A DNA stretch of 64,000 nt, taken from NCBI GenBank assembly GCA_009363175.1, contig CP045205.1, positions 5,084,001-5,148,000 of the forward strand. Direction: 5' to 3'. The number at the start of each line of letters is the position of its first letter. Within the stretch, counting starts at the first letter, position 1. This document shows positions 52,060 to 61,880 of this stretch, in pieces. The notes under the pieces are model-generated. The model saw only the letters and a list, made by a program, of their open reading frames with translations, was not told where the DNA came from and made no database searches. Both the position numbers and the translations under genes were made by a program. This DNA is from Citrobacter telavivensis (GTDB lineage Bacteria > Pseudomonadota > Gammaproteobacteria > Enterobacterales > Enterobacteriaceae).

Positions 52060-53952
52060 TTAGCCGTCAAGATCCGCAAGGTCGCCTTTTTCCTGCAACC
52101 AGTTACGACGGTCTTCGGAGCGTTTCTTCGCCAACAGCATATCCATCATGGCGTTGGTGCGCTGATCGTCCTCATCATCAATGATGAGCTGAACCAGACG
52201 ACGGGTGTTGGGATCCAGCGTGGTTTCGCGCAACTGCATCGGGTTCATTTCACCCAGCCCTTTAAAGCGCTGTACGTTCGGCTTGCCTTTCTTGCGCTTT
52301 AACTGCTCCAGTACGCCCGCTTTTTCTTCTTCCGTCAGCGCGTAATAGACCTCTTTGCCGAGGTCGATACGGTACAACGGCGGCAGCGCGACATAGACAT
52401 GTCCGTGTTTCACCAGCGTACGGAAATGCCGCACAAACAGCGCGCAGAGCAGCGTGGCGATGTGCAGCCCATCGGAGTCCGCATCCGCCAGGATACAGAT
52501 CTTGCCGTAACGTAATTGGCTCAGATCGTCGCTGTCCGGATCGATACCGATCGCGACAGAAATATCGTGTACTTCCTGCGAGGCCAGCACTTCATCAGAA
52601 GAGACTTCCCAGGTGTTCAGGATCTTACCCTTAAGCGGCATAATCGCCTGATATTCACGATCGCGCGCCTGCTTGGCGGAACCGCCCGCCGAGTCCCCTT
52701 CCACCAGGAACAGTTCGGTACGATTCAGATCCTGCGCGGTGCAGTCCGCCAGTTTCCCCGGCAGTGCCGGACCGCTGGTCAGTTTTTTACGCACCACTTT
52801 CTTCGCCGCGCGCAGTCGACGCTGGGCGCTGGAAATAACCATCTCCGCCAGCAGTTCGGCTGACTGGACGTTCTGGTTCAGCCACAGACTGAAGGCATCT
52901 TTCACCACGCCGGAAACAAATGCCGCACACTGACGTGACGACAGACGCTCTTTGGTCTGTCCGGCAAACTGCGGATCCTGCATTTTCACCGACAGCACGT
53001 AGGCGCAGCGATCCCAGATATCTTCTGCCGAAAGCTTCACGCCGCGCGGCAGAATGTTGCGGTATTCGCAGAACTCACGCATCGCATCGAGCAACCCCTG
53101 ACGCAGACCGTTCACGTGCGTCCCGCCCTGCATGGTCGGGATCAGGTTCACGTAGCTTTCGGTCAACAGTTCGCCGCCTTCCGGCAGCCACAGCAGCGCC
53201 CAGTCGACCGTTTCCGTGTCACCGGAAAAATTGCCGATAAACGGTTTTTCCGGCAGCGTAGGCAGGCCGTTTACCGCTTCGCCCAGATAGTCGTTCAGAC
53301 CATCCTGATAGCACCAGCGCTGTTCGCTGTTATTGACTTCATCTTTAAAGGTGATTTCAACGCCAGGGCACAGCACGGCTTTGGCTTTCAGTACGTGCGT
53401 TAAGCGAGAGACGGAAAAGCGCGGACTGTCGAAAAAGGTTTCGTCAGGCCAGAAGTGGACGCTGGTGCCGGTATTGCGCTTACCGCAAGTGCCAACGACC
53501 TGCAAATCCTGAACCTTATCACCGTTCTCAAACGCAATGTTATACACCTGGCCATCACGACGCACGTTCACTTCCACGCGCTTCGACAGGGCGTTAACCA
53601 CGGAGATCCCTACGCCGTGCAGGCCGCCGGAGAACTGGTAGTTCTTGTTCGAAAACTTTCCACCTGCGTGTAGCCGACAGAGGATCAGTTCAACGGCCGG
53701 AACGCCCTCTTCCGGATGAATGTCCACGGGCATGCCGCGACCGTCATCGATAACTTCCAGAGATTGATCGGCATGTAAAATCACATCCACGCGTTTCGCG
53801 TGGCCCGCCAGTGCTTCATCCACACTGTTATCAATCACTTCCTGCCCAAGATGGTTGGGGCGGGTCGTATCGGTATACATCCCTGGGCGACGGCGTACCG
53901 GCTCAAGCCCAGTGAGTACCTCAATGGCATCAGCGTTATAAGTTTGCGTCAT
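52060..53952 (-). CDS. parE: DNA topoisomerase IV subunit B
   Basis: 630 residues, the E. coli length. GHKL ATPase motifs (EVIDNSVDEALAG, DDGRGMPV, GGLHGVGISVVNAL) and the TOPRIM region (ELFLVEGDSAGGSAKQARD, ADADSDG). The quinolone region around 445-460 (KGKILNTWEVSSDEVLASQEV) shows no known resistance change that I can identify. It is the last gene of the nudF-yqiB-cpdA-yqiA-parE group, 27 bp after yqiA. Confidence 0.98.
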   Translation of the reverse strand: MTQTYNADAIEVLTGLEPVRRRPGMYTDTTRPNHLGQEVIDNSVDEALAGHAKRVDVILHADQSLEVIDDGRGMPVDIHPEEGVPAVELILCRLHAGGKFSNKNYQFSGGLHGVGISVVNALSKRVEVNVRRDGQVYNIAFENGDKVQDLQVVGTCGKRNTGTSVHFWPDETFFDSPRFSVSRLTHVLKAKAVLCPGVEITFKDEVNNSEQRWCYQDGLNDYLGEAVNGLPTLPEKPFIGNFSGDTETVDWALLWLPEGGELLTESYVNLIPTMQGGTHVNGLRQGLLDAMREFCEYRNILPRGVKLSAEDIWDRCAYVLSVKMQDPQFAGQTKERLSSRQCAAFVSGVVKDAFSLWLNQNVQSAELLAEMVISSAQRRLRAAKKVVRKKLTSGPALPGKLADCTAQDLNRTELFLVEGDSAGGSAKQARDREYQAIMPLKGKILNTWEVSSDEVLASQEVHDISVAIGIDPDSDDLSQLRYGKICILADADSDGLHIATLLCALFVRHFRTLVKHGHVYVALPPLYRIDLGKEVYYALTEEEKAGVLEQLKRKKGKPNVQRFKGLGEMNPMQLRETTLDPNTRRLVQLIIDDEDDQRTNAMMDMLLAKKRSEDRRNWLQEKGDLADLDG

Positions 53953-53979
53953 GGTTTTAATAGCAATTCGAAATGATTG

Positions 53980-54561
53980 TCAGCAACTGTGCAGTCCAAG
54001 GAAATCGACAATCGGGTTGAAATAATCTTCGAAGCCCGTGAATGCATGGTTTCCACCTTCAATAACAGTCTGGCGGCAAGAGGCGTAATACGCCACTGCC
54101 TGGCGGTAGTCCAGCACTTCATCTCCCGTCTGTTGCAGCAGCCAGATTAAATCCGACGCTTCCAGCGGGTCGATCTGCATGACTTTAAGATCGTAAATAT
54201 GGCGTGACTCTAGCACATATTGCTGCCCCGTGTAGGGGTTCTCGTTCTGACCGAGGTAGTCGATCAACAGTTCAAATGGCCGGACCGCCGGGTTGACGAC
54301 AACCGCGGGCAACATAAAACACTGCGATAGCCAGGTGGCGTAATAACCGCCTAACGACGATCCCACCACGCCCAATGCCTCACCGCCGTGCTCCAGCACG
54401 ATAGATTCCAGCATCTCTGCGGCATCAGCCGGATACGGCGGCAACTGAGGCACAATCATCTCAACATGGGGATACTGTTCACGCAGCCAGTTTTTCAGCA
54501 GGCAGGCCTTCGCGGAACGGGGCGAGCTATTGAAGCCGTGCAGATAAAGAAGCGTAGACAT
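53980..54561 (-). CDS. yqiA: Esterase YqiA
   Basis: 193 residues, the E. coli length. Alpha/beta-hydrolase with YLHGFNSSPRSAKA, the nucleophile in GSSLGGYYATWL and the His in EGGNHAFTGF. It hydrolyses short acyl esters such as palmitoyl-CoA and p-nitrophenyl esters. It overlaps the cpdA stop by 1 nt. Confidence 0.95.
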   Translation of the reverse strand: MSTLLYLHGFNSSPRSAKACLLKNWLREQYPHVEMIVPQLPPYPADAAEMLESIVLEHGGEALGVVGSSLGGYYATWLSQCFMLPAVVVNPAVRPFELLIDYLGQNENPYTGQQYVLESRHIYDLKVMQIDPLEASDLIWLLQQTGDEVLDYRQAVAYYASCRQTVIEGGNHAFTGFEDYFNPIVDFLGLHSC

Positions 54562-55388
54562 CAGTAGCCTTCAGAAGCGGTATCAGGTCGGAACTCAGCA
54601 CCCTGCAAACGACAGACGTCCGTTTTCAACGTACCGTCGGCAAAGAGCTCCAGCGTACGCCAGCCCGGAGCGATGTTATCAAGGGTAAAGTTCGCACAAT
54701 GAGGTTTAAACTGGACGCAGGTAGAAGGCGTCGCCAGCAGACGGCGGCCATTCCAGTCGAGATCCAGTTCCTGATGAATATGCCCACACAGCAGATACTT
54801 CACGCGCGGGTAATTCACCAGCACGTTGTCCAGTTCTGCCGCGTTACGCAGGCTGTGTTGATCCAGCCAACTGCATCCCGCAGGCAATGGATGATGATGC
54901 AGAAGCAGCAGAGTGTGGCGCTCAGGAGCCTCAGCCAGTTTGCGCTCCAGCCACTCGAGCTGAAATTCACTCAGTTCGCCATGAGGCACGCCAAAAACCT
55001 GACTGTCCAGCAGCAGGATTTGCCACTGGTCGCCAATCATGACGCACTTTGCCGGGGAGATCCCCGCCTCTTGTAACGCGCTGTACATCGCGGGCTGAAA
55101 GTCATGGTTACCGGGCAACCAAACGCAAGGCGCGCGAAAGCTTGCGATGCCTTCTGCAAAATGCTGATAGGCCGCAGCGGTTTGATCCTGAGCTAAATCA
55201 CCTGTTGCCACAATCAGATCGTATTCCTGCCTGTCGGCATGGATGGCATCCAACACGGCCTGGTAGCTTTCCCAGGTGTTTACGCCCAACAGCGTTTCGT
55301 GCTTTTCGGCAAACAGGTGAGTATCAGTAATTTGTAAGATCCTGACCCTGGCCTCACCAGCCAGAGAAAGGTTTAACAGGCTTTCCAA
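54561..55388 (-). CDS. cpdA: 3',5'-cyclic-AMP phosphodiesterase
   Basis: 275 residues, the E. coli length. Calcineurin-like metal motifs in order: QITDTHLF, ATGDLAQDQ, PGNHDFQP, LLLHHHPLP and CGHIHQEL. It hydrolyses cAMP and so limits CRP activity. It lies in the nudF-parE group. Confidence 0.97.
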   Translation of the reverse strand: MESLLNLSLAGEARVRILQITDTHLFAEKHETLLGVNTWESYQAVLDAIHADRQEYDLIVATGDLAQDQTAAAYQHFAEGIASFRAPCVWLPGNHDFQPAMYSALQEAGISPAKCVMIGDQWQILLLDSQVFGVPHGELSEFQLEWLERKLAEAPERHTLLLLHHHPLPAGCSWLDQHSLRNAAELDNVLVNYPRVKYLLCGHIHQELDLDWNGRRLLATPSTCVQFKPHCANFTLDNIAPGWRTLELFADGTLKTDVCRLQGAEFRPDTASEGY

Positions 55389-55412
55389 ATGGTGTCCTTA
55401 GGTTTCACGACG

Positions 55413-55835
55413 CTAGTAAACCGGAATCGCCATCGCTCCATGTGCTAAACAGTATCGCAGCCAGTCGGCCAGAAACTGATTAATTTGATGCTTTTCGTCG
55501 CGTTGATGCAACTTTTTATTTGGATAATCATACCGTGCTTTGAAGCGAAAGATCTGCTGACTTGAACACACTTCGGCGACCATGGCGTCATGGTAAAGCC
55601 GCACTGTCAGTGACGGCAGGCTCCAGTAAGTGATGGTCGGTGCCGTCTGCTCGATGCTCACCAGCGTGGTGTATCGGGTCGATTCAACAATCGTTAACCG
55701 ATATTGTGCGTTGCCCACCTGGTAACTTACCGTTTCGCCAGGCGCATCATTGCGCGGCAGCAGGCGTCGCAGCTGCGAAAAGTTCGTTTCGCAAAGACGC
55801 ATCATTTCAGGGAAGTCAGGTGTATAGCGCTTCAT
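55413..55835 (-). CDS. yqiB: DUF1249 protein YqiB
   Basis: 140 residues from the ATG at 55835 (MKRYTPDFPEMMRLCE), the E. coli length. An ATG three codons earlier is less likely because the nudF stop overlaps here. Nearly invariant C-terminus (HQRDEKHQINQFLADWLRYC). Function unknown. Confidence 0.94.
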   Translation of the reverse strand: MKRYTPDFPEMMRLCETNFSQLRRLLPRNDAPGETVSYQVGNAQYRLTIVESTRYTTLVSIEQTAPTITYWSLPSLTVRLYHDAMVAEVCSSQQIFRFKARYDYPNKKLHQRDEKHQINQFLADWLRYCLAHGAMAIPVY

Positions 55836-56464
55836 TTTTTCCACTCGTTTATTAACTCTTTATAGTGCAGTTGCAGCCATTGCAGGGCGATGACCGCAGA
55901 CGCGTTATCAATTTTCCCCTCTTCAACCCAACGGTAGGCCTGTTCCCGGCTTACCACATGAACCCGAATGTCTTCGTTTTCATCAGCCAGACCGTGAATC
56001 CCGTTTGCGGTCGTGGCGTCCACTTCACCCACTATAATTGACGAGCGCTCACTGGTGCCACCGGGGCTTGCCAGAAAACTGAGTACCGGTTTCGTCCGTT
56101 TCACCTCGATGCCAGCCTCTTCCATCGCTTCACGGCGGGCCACATCGTCAACGCTTTCACCCTCTTCGATCATCCCTGCCACCATTTCCAGTAGCCACGG
56201 CGTTTCACTGGTGTCATACGCCGCGATGCGCACCTGTTCGACCAGCACTACTTCGTCCCGCTCAGGGTCAAAGGGTAGCAAGACCGCCGCATGACCGCGC
56301 TCAAAAATTTCTCTACGCACTTCCTGGCTCATTTCACCGTTGAACAAGCGGTGGCGGAAGCGATAAAGATCCAGCGAAAAAAAACCGCGATATAGCGTTT
56401 CTCGTGCAATAATTTCTACATCGTTTTTGGAGAAAGTTACTGGCGAGTTGCCTGATTTACGCAT
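55832..56464 (-). CDS. nudF: ADP-ribose pyrophosphatase NudF
   Basis: 210 residues from the ATG at 56464, after AGGACGGCAC. The Nudix box is GMIEEGESVDDVARREAMEEAG. It splits ADP-ribose to AMP and ribose 5-phosphate. It is the first gene of the group ending in parE and divergent from tolC. It overlaps yqiB by 4 bp. The open frame extends upstream to 56506, but that part is not family-like. Confidence 0.95.
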   Translation of the reverse strand: MRKSGNSPVTFSKNDVEIIARETLYRGFFSLDLYRFRHRLFNGEMSQEVRREIFERGHAAVLLPFDPERDEVVLVEQVRIAAYDTSETPWLLEMVAGMIEEGESVDDVARREAMEEAGIEVKRTKPVLSFLASPGGTSERSSIIVGEVDATTANGIHGLADENEDIRVHVVSREQAYRWVEEGKIDNASAVIALQWLQLHYKELINEWKK

Positions 56465-56669
56465 TGTGCCGTCCTGTACCAATAATGATTTAAATGTGAA
56501 TATCATAGGCGTTTGACTGCCGTTTCATCGACCTTGTGGTAAATTGGTGCAAATTAACGCCTGATGGCACAGAACGCCAACTTTTTGCAGTGGCGGATTC
56601 TGCTAGAATCAGCAATTATTTTTTAAAATTTGATCAGCGCTAAATACTGCTTCACAACAAGGAATGCAA

Positions 56670-58151
56670 ATGAAGAAATTGCTCCCCATCCTTATCGGCC
56701 TGAGCCTGTCGGGGTTCAGCACACTGAGCCAGGCAGAGAACCTGATGCAAGTTTATCAGCAAGCACGCCTGAGCAACCCGGAATTGCGTAAGTCCGCCGC
56801 CGATCGCGATGCTGCATTCGAAAAAATTAACGAAGCACGTAGTCCCTTACTGCCTCAACTGGGCTTAGGTGCCGATTACACCTACAGCAACGGCTACCGC
56901 GATGCTAATGGCGTGAACTCGAACGCCACCAGCGCGTCCCTGCAATTAACGCAGACCCTTTTCGATATGTCGAAATGGCGTGCGCTGACCCTGCAAGAAA
57001 AATCAGCGGGTATTCAGGACGTGACCTTCCAGACGGACCAGCAAACGCTGATCCTCAACACCGCGAGCGCCTATTTTAAAGTGCTGAACGCCATTGACGT
57101 TCTCTCTTACACCCAGGCGCAGAAAGAGGCGATTTATCGTCAGTTGGATCAAACCACCCAGCGTTTCAACGTGGGTCTGGTGGCAATCACCGACGTGCAA
57201 AACGCCCGTTCGCAATACGATACCGTGCTGGCGAACGAAGTGACTGCCCGTAACGATCTCGACAATGCGGTAGAAGAACTGCGTCAGGTCACCGGCAACT
57301 ACTATCCGGAACTGGCATCGCTGAACGTTGACAGCTTCAAGACCGACAAACCGCAGGCGGTGAACGCCCTGCTGAAAGAAGCAGAAAACCGCAACCTGAC
57401 GCTGTTGCAGGCCCGTCTGAGCCAGGATCTGGCGCGTGAGCAGATTCGCCAGGCGCAGGATGGCCACCTGCCAACGCTGGATTTAACCGCCTCTACCGAC
57501 GTGTCTGACACCTCGTACAGCGGCTCTAAAACGCGTGGCGCGACAGGCTCCCAGTATGACGACAGCAACATGGGCCAGAACAAAATCGGCCTGAGCTTCT
57601 CGCTGCCGATTTATCAGGGTGGAATGGTTAACTCGCAGGTGAAACAGGCGCAATACAACTTCGTTGGTGCCAGCGAGCAACTGGAAAGCGCCCACCGCAG
57701 CGTGGTGCAGACCGTACGTTCATCCTTCAATAACATCAATGCGTCAATCAGCAGTATTAACGCGTACAAACAAGCGGTTGTTTCCGCCCAGAGCTCATTG
57801 GATGCGATGGAAGCGGGCTACTCCGTGGGTACACGTACCATCGTTGATGTGCTGGATGCGACCACCACGCTGTACAACGCTAAGCAACAACTGGCGAATG
57901 CGCGTTATAACTACCTGATCAACCAGCTGAATATTAAGTCAGCGCTGGGTACGTTGAACGAGCAGGATCTGGTGGCGCTGAACAACACGCTGGGCAAACC
58001 GATTTCCACTTCGCCGGAACACGTCGCGCCCGAAACCCCGCAGATGGACGCTAACGCTGACGGCTATGCCGCTAACGCAGCAGCGCCCGCCGCGCAACCG
58101 GCGTCAGCACGTTCTTCCAGCAGCAACGGTAGCAATCCGTTCCGTAATTAA
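56670..58151 (+). CDS. tolC: Outer membrane channel TolC
   Basis: 493 residues from the ATG at 56670 (MKKLLPILIGLSLSGFSTLSQA), with the signal peptide cleaved after SQA. Two structural repeats hold the paired helices (RQLDQTTQRFNVGLVAITDV and MEAGYSVGTRTIVDVLDATTTL). It is the trimeric exit duct for AcrAB, EmrAB, MacAB and type I secretion. An ATG two codons upstream is present but the conserved start follows AAGGAATGCAA. Confidence 0.98.
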   Translation: MKKLLPILIGLSLSGFSTLSQAENLMQVYQQARLSNPELRKSAADRDAAFEKINEARSPLLPQLGLGADYTYSNGYRDANGVNSNATSASLQLTQTLFDMSKWRALTLQEKSAGIQDVTFQTDQQTLILNTASAYFKVLNAIDVLSYTQAQKEAIYRQLDQTTQRFNVGLVAITDVQNARSQYDTVLANEVTARNDLDNAVEELRQVTGNYYPELASLNVDSFKTDKPQAVNALLKEAENRNLTLLQARLSQDLAREQIRQAQDGHLPTLDLTASTDVSDTSYSGSKTRGATGSQYDDSNMGQNKIGLSFSLPIYQGGMVNSQVKQAQYNFVGASEQLESAHRSVVQTVRSSFNNINASISSINAYKQAVVSAQSSLDAMEAGYSVGTRTIVDVLDATTTLYNAKQQLANARYNYLINQLNIKSALGTLNEQDLVALNNTLGKPISTSPEHVAPETPQMDANADGYAANAAAPAAQPASARSSSSNGSNPFRN

Positions 58152-58158
58152 ACGCGAT

Positions 58159-58178
58159 GACGGGGCTTCGGCCCCGTC
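58159..58178 (+). terminator. Hairpin after tolC
   Basis: GACGGGGC-TTCG-GCCCCGTC, an 8-bp stem with a stable UUCG loop, starts 8 bp after the tolC stop. It lacks a T run, so some transcripts may continue into ygiB. Confidence 0.7.
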
Positions 58179-58300
58179 TGAACGTAAGGCAACGTAAAGA
58201 TCTCACCATTGGGCCGCATTCCAGCCTCTTCTCGCTTCATTTTCAACCACTCATCCTCTATCCTGAGCAGTATTAACCACTGGGTCCAGGAAAGACGAAA

Positions 58301-58966
58301 ATGAAACGGACAAAATCCATCCATCACGCCTCGTTCCGCAAAAGCTGGAGCGCGCGCCATCTGACGCCTGTCGCGTTAGCCGTTACCGCTGTGTTTATGC
58401 TGGCGGGTTGTGAGAAAAGCGATGAAACCGTGTCGCTGTATCAGAATGCGGATGACTGCTCGGCAGCCAATCCGGGCAAAAGCGCGGAATGTACCACGGC
58501 GTTCAATAACGCGCTGAAAGAAGCGGAACGTACCGCGCCGAAATATGCCACTCGCGAAGATTGTGTCGCCGAGTTCGGTGAGGGCCAGTGCCAGCAAGCC
58601 CCTGCTCAGGCAGGCATGGCGCCAGAAGCGCAGGCCCAGCAGTCCAGCGGCAGTTTCTGGATGCCGCTGATGGCGGGCTATATGATGGGCCGCATGATGG
58701 GCGGCGGCGCGGGCTTTGCGCAGCAGCCGCTGTTCAGCTCGAAAAACCCGGCCAGCCCGGCTTACGGTAAATACACCGATGCAGGCGGTAAAAACTACGG
58801 CGCAGCGCAGCCTGGCCGTACGATGACGGTGCCTAAAACCGCCATGGCACCGAAACCTGCGACCACCTCTACCGTGACGCGCGGCGGCTTTGGCGAATCG
58901 GTTGCCAAACAGAGCACCATGCAACGTAGCGCAAGCGGCACCTCCACGCGTTCAATGGGTGGCTGA
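58301..58966 (+). CDS. ygiB: DUF1190 lipoprotein YgiB
   Basis: 221 residues. The signal ends in a lipobox (FMLAGC). The middle is Cys-containing (DDCSAANPGKSAECTTAFN, REDCVAEFGEGQCQ), then comes a Gly/Met-rich stretch (GYMMGRMMGGGAGF) and a Ser/Thr/Ala-rich tail. Function unknown. It is 5 bp upstream of ygiC, and the tolC-ygiBC order is conserved. Confidence 0.94.
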   Translation: MKRTKSIHHASFRKSWSARHLTPVALAVTAVFMLAGCEKSDETVSLYQNADDCSAANPGKSAECTTAFNNALKEAERTAPKYATREDCVAEFGEGQCQQAPAQAGMAPEAQAQQSSGSFWMPLMAGYMMGRMMGGGAGFAQQPLFSSKNPASPAYGKYTDAGGKNYGAAQPGRTMTVPKTAMAPKPATTSTVTRGGFGESVAKQSTMQRSASGTSTRSMGG

Positions 58967-58971
58967 TACGC

Positions 58972-60132
58972 ATGGAAAGAGTGAGTATTACCGAGCGTCC
59001 GGACTGGCGCGATAAAGCCACTGAATACGGTTTCAATTTTCACACCATGTACGGCGAACCGTACTGGTGTGAAGACGCCTATTACAAGCTAACGCTGGCA
59101 CAAGTTGAAAAGCTGGAAGATGTGACCGCCGAGTTGCACCAGATGTGTCTCAAGGTGGTCGAGAAAGTGATTGCCAGCGACGAGCTGATGACCAAATTCC
59201 GTATTCCTAAGCACACCTGGGGCTTTGTTCGTCAGTCCTGGCAAACGCATCAGCCGTCGCTCTACTCGCGTCTCGATCTGGCGTGGGATGGCACTGGTGA
59301 ACCGAAGCTGCTGGAGAACAACGCCGATACCCCGACCTCGCTGTATGAAGCGGCGTTTTTCCAGTGGATCTGGCTTGAAGATCAGATCAATGCGGGCAAT
59401 CTGGCGGAAGGTAGCGACCAGTTTAACAGCCTGCAGGAAAAGCTCATCGAGCGCTTCGCCGAGCTGCGTGAGCAGTACGGCTTCCAGCTTCTGCATCTAA
59501 CCTGCTGTCGCGATACCGTTGAGGATCGCGGTACCATTCAGTATCTGCAGGATTGCGCAGCAGAGGCGGAGATAGCCACTGAATTCCTCTATATCGAAGA
59601 TATTGGACTCGGTGAAAAAGGTCAGTTCACGGATCTACAGGATCAGGTGATTGCCAACCTGTTCAAGCTCTATCCGTGGGAGTTTATGCTGCGCGAGATG
59701 TTCTCCACCAAGCTCGAAGACGCTGGCGTGCGCTGGCTGGAGCCGGCCTGGAAGAGCATTATCTCCAATAAGGCGCTGTTGCCGCTGCTGTGGGAAATGT
59801 TTCCAAACCATCCGAACCTGCTTCCCGCGTATTTCGCCGAAGACGACTATCCGCAGATGGAAAAATTCGTCGTGAAACCGATCTTCTCGCGTGAAGGCGC
59901 AAACGTCTCCATCATCGAGAACGGTAAAACGATCGAAGCGGTGGAAGGGCCGTATGGTGAAGAAGGCATGATCGTGCAGCAGTTCCATCAGCTGCCGAAG
60001 TTTGGCGACAGCTATGTGCTGATCGGCAGTTGGTTAGTCAACGATCAGCCTGCCGGGATCGGCATCCGCGAAGACAGAGCGCTGATCACCCAGGATCTGT
60101 CCCGCTTCTACCCGCATATTTTTGTTGAGTGA
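58972..60132 (+). CDS. ygiC: ATP-grasp protein YgiC
   Basis: 386 residues, the E. coli length. It resembles the synthetase half of Gss (WDGTGEPKLLENNADTPTSL, KPIFSREGANVSI, GSWLVNDQPAGIGIREDRALIT) but has no amidase domain. Peptide-spermidine ligase activity has not been shown; the substrate is unknown. It is linked to tolC and ygiB. Confidence 0.95.
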   Translation: MERVSITERPDWRDKATEYGFNFHTMYGEPYWCEDAYYKLTLAQVEKLEDVTAELHQMCLKVVEKVIASDELMTKFRIPKHTWGFVRQSWQTHQPSLYSRLDLAWDGTGEPKLLENNADTPTSLYEAAFFQWIWLEDQINAGNLAEGSDQFNSLQEKLIERFAELREQYGFQLLHLTCCRDTVEDRGTIQYLQDCAAEAEIATEFLYIEDIGLGEKGQFTDLQDQVIANLFKLYPWEFMLREMFSTKLEDAGVRWLEPAWKSIISNKALLPLLWEMFPNHPNLLPAYFAEDDYPQMEKFVVKPIFSREGANVSIIENGKTIEAVEGPYGEEGMIVQQFHQLPKFGDSYVLIGSWLVNDQPAGIGIREDRALITQDLSRFYPHIFVE

Positions 60133-60138
60133 TCGCTG

Positions 60139-60160
60139 AGGCCCGGTTGTGACCGGGCCT
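60139..60160. terminator. Bidirectional hairpin between ygiC and ygiD
   Basis: AGGCCCGGT (60139-60147) pairs with ACCGGGCCT (60152-60160), 9 bp with loop TGTG, between convergent genes. T-poor tails suggest partial termination. Confidence 0.65.
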
Positions 60161-60166
60161 GCATTG

Positions 60167-60955
60167 CTATCCTATCTGTACCGACAGCATACTCAGGCTG
60201 CCCATCTCAATACCATCAACGGGGATCGTCACCGGCTCTTTGCCATCCCACGCGCCAAGCGTATACAGTAGCGGCAGATAGTGATCCGGCGTCGGGTTCG
60301 ACAGTGAACCGCCTTCGTGATCGAGGTAATTCACCAGTGGATGCTGCTCAACCGGTCCTTGCCAGCTCAGGTTCGCTTTGACAAAATCATTGAACGAGGT
60401 TGCCCACGGATACGGAGTATTATCGCCGTGCCAGCACGCCGTACGCAGGTTATGTACTACGTTACCACTGGCCACCAGCATGATGCCTTCATCACGCAGC
60501 GTCGCCAGTTTGCGTCCAATCTCAAAATGCCAGGCCGCCGGTTTGGTACTGTCGATGCTCAACTGCACCATCGGAATATCAGCATCCGGGTACATCTTGA
60601 TCAACACGCCCCAGGAACCGTGGTCAAACCCCCAGGCCTCTTTGTCGAGCGCGACCGGCACCGGGGAAAGCAAATCAACCAGCTGCTGCGCCAGCTCAGG
60701 GGAGCCAGGCGCCGGGTAATGCGTGTCGTACAAGGCCTGCGGGAAACCGCCAAAATCATGAATGGTCTTTGGCGCTTCCATTGCTGTGACGCCCGTACCA
60801 CGGGTGTACCAGTGAGCAGACACCACCACAATCGCTTTTGGACGCGGCAATGTCTCCCCAAGCCGCTGCCAGGCACGGGTATACAGGTTATCTTCCAGAA
60901 CGTTCATCGGGCTACCGTGTCCCAAAAACAATGCTGGCATACGAATTGAAGACAT
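60167..60955 (-). CDS. ygiD: 4,5-DOPA-extradiol dioxygenase YgiD
   Basis: 262 residues. LigB-type dioxygenase with His ligands in LFLGHGSPMN, VVSAHWYTRG and SGNVVHNLR. It opens L-DOPA to betalamic-acid-type products in E. coli; the natural substrate is uncertain. It is divergent from zupT. Confidence 0.94.
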   Translation of the reverse strand: MSSIRMPALFLGHGSPMNVLEDNLYTRAWQRLGETLPRPKAIVVVSAHWYTRGTGVTAMEAPKTIHDFGGFPQALYDTHYPAPGSPELAQQLVDLLSPVPVALDKEAWGFDHGSWGVLIKMYPDADIPMVQLSIDSTKPAAWHFEIGRKLATLRDEGIMLVASGNVVHNLRTACWHGDNTPYPWATSFNDFVKANLSWQGPVEQHPLVNYLDHEGGSLSNPTPDHYLPLLYTLGAWDGKEPVTIPVDGIEMGSLSMLSVQIG

Positions 60956-61026
60956 GATGATATCCTTACTCAGGGAGTCATTTTGATGGTCTTACCATAC
61001 CCTCTTTCGGTGAATGAAGAACTCTG

Positions 61027-61053
61027 ATAACCATGATGATCATCATCAGTTAT
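61027..61053. promoter_or_regulatory. Palindrome between ygiD and zupT
   Basis: A perfect 14-bp palindrome ATGATGATCATCAT (61033-61046) has ATAAC and GTTAT at its flanks. It lies in the divergent region, 34 bp before the zupT start. It is a candidate operator; no regulator is assigned. Confidence 0.4.
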
Positions 61054-61087
61054 TTTGAAGGTCAGTGAGATGTATAAGGAGTCATTG

Positions 61088-61861
61088 ATGTCAGTACCTT
61101 TAATTCTGACCTTACTGGCGGGGGCCGCCACGTTTATTGGCGCGTTTCTTGGCGTACTGGGGCAGAAGCCCTCCAATCGCCTGCTGGCGTTTTCACTCGG
61201 GTTTGCCGCCGGAATCATGTTGCTGATCTCCTTAATGGAGATGCTGCCCGCCGCGCTGGGTACAAAGGGAATGCCACCGGTTCTGGGCTACGGCATGTTT
61301 ATCATCGGCTTGCTGGGTTACTTTGGGCTGGATCGTCTTCTTCCGCACGCTCACCCGCAGGATCTGGTGCAAAAAAGGACGCAGCCAATTCCGGGATCAA
61401 TCAAACGCACGGCCATTCTGCTCACGCTCGGGATCAGTTTGCACAACTTCCCGGAAGGGATTGCCACCTACGTGACCGCAAGCAGCAACCTGGAGTTGGG
61501 ATTCGGCATCGCGCTGGCGGTTGCCCTGCATAATATCCCGGAAGGTCTGGCCGTCGCCGGGCCAGTCTATGCAGCCACCGGTTCTAAACGCACCGCTATT
61601 TTCTGGGCGGGCATTTCCGGGATGGCGGAAATACTGGGCGGCGTGCTGGCATGGCTGATTCTTGGCAACCTGGTATCGCCCGTCGTCATGGCCGCCATAA
61701 TGGCCGCCGTCGCGGGCATCATGGTTGCGTTGTCGGTGGATGAACTGATGCCGCTGGCAAAAGAGATCGACCCCAATAACAACCCCAGCTATGGCGTTCT
61801 GTGTGGAATGTCAGTCATGGGGCTGAGTCTGGTCGTACTTCAGGCGATGGGGATCGGGTAA
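61088..61861 (+). CDS. zupT: Zinc transporter ZupT
   Basis: 257 residues from the ATG at 61088 (MSVPLILTLLAGAATF), after AAGGAG. ZIP-family motifs HNFPEGIAT and HNIPEGLAVAG hold the metal ligands, with a His-rich loop (PHAHPQD). It imports Zn, Fe, Mn and other divalent metals across the inner membrane. An upstream extension of 11 codons is rejected because it overlaps the AAGGAG. Confidence 0.97.
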   Translation: MSVPLILTLLAGAATFIGAFLGVLGQKPSNRLLAFSLGFAAGIMLLISLMEMLPAALGTKGMPPVLGYGMFIIGLLGYFGLDRLLPHAHPQDLVQKRTQPIPGSIKRTAILLTLGISLHNFPEGIATYVTASSNLELGFGIALAVALHNIPEGLAVAGPVYAATGSKRTAIFWAGISGMAEILGGVLAWLILGNLVSPVVMAAIMAAVAGIMVALSVDELMPLAKEIDPNNNPSYGVLCGMSVMGLSLVVLQAMGIG

Positions 61862-61880
61862 CGGAGAAGGCAGGAAGCGA

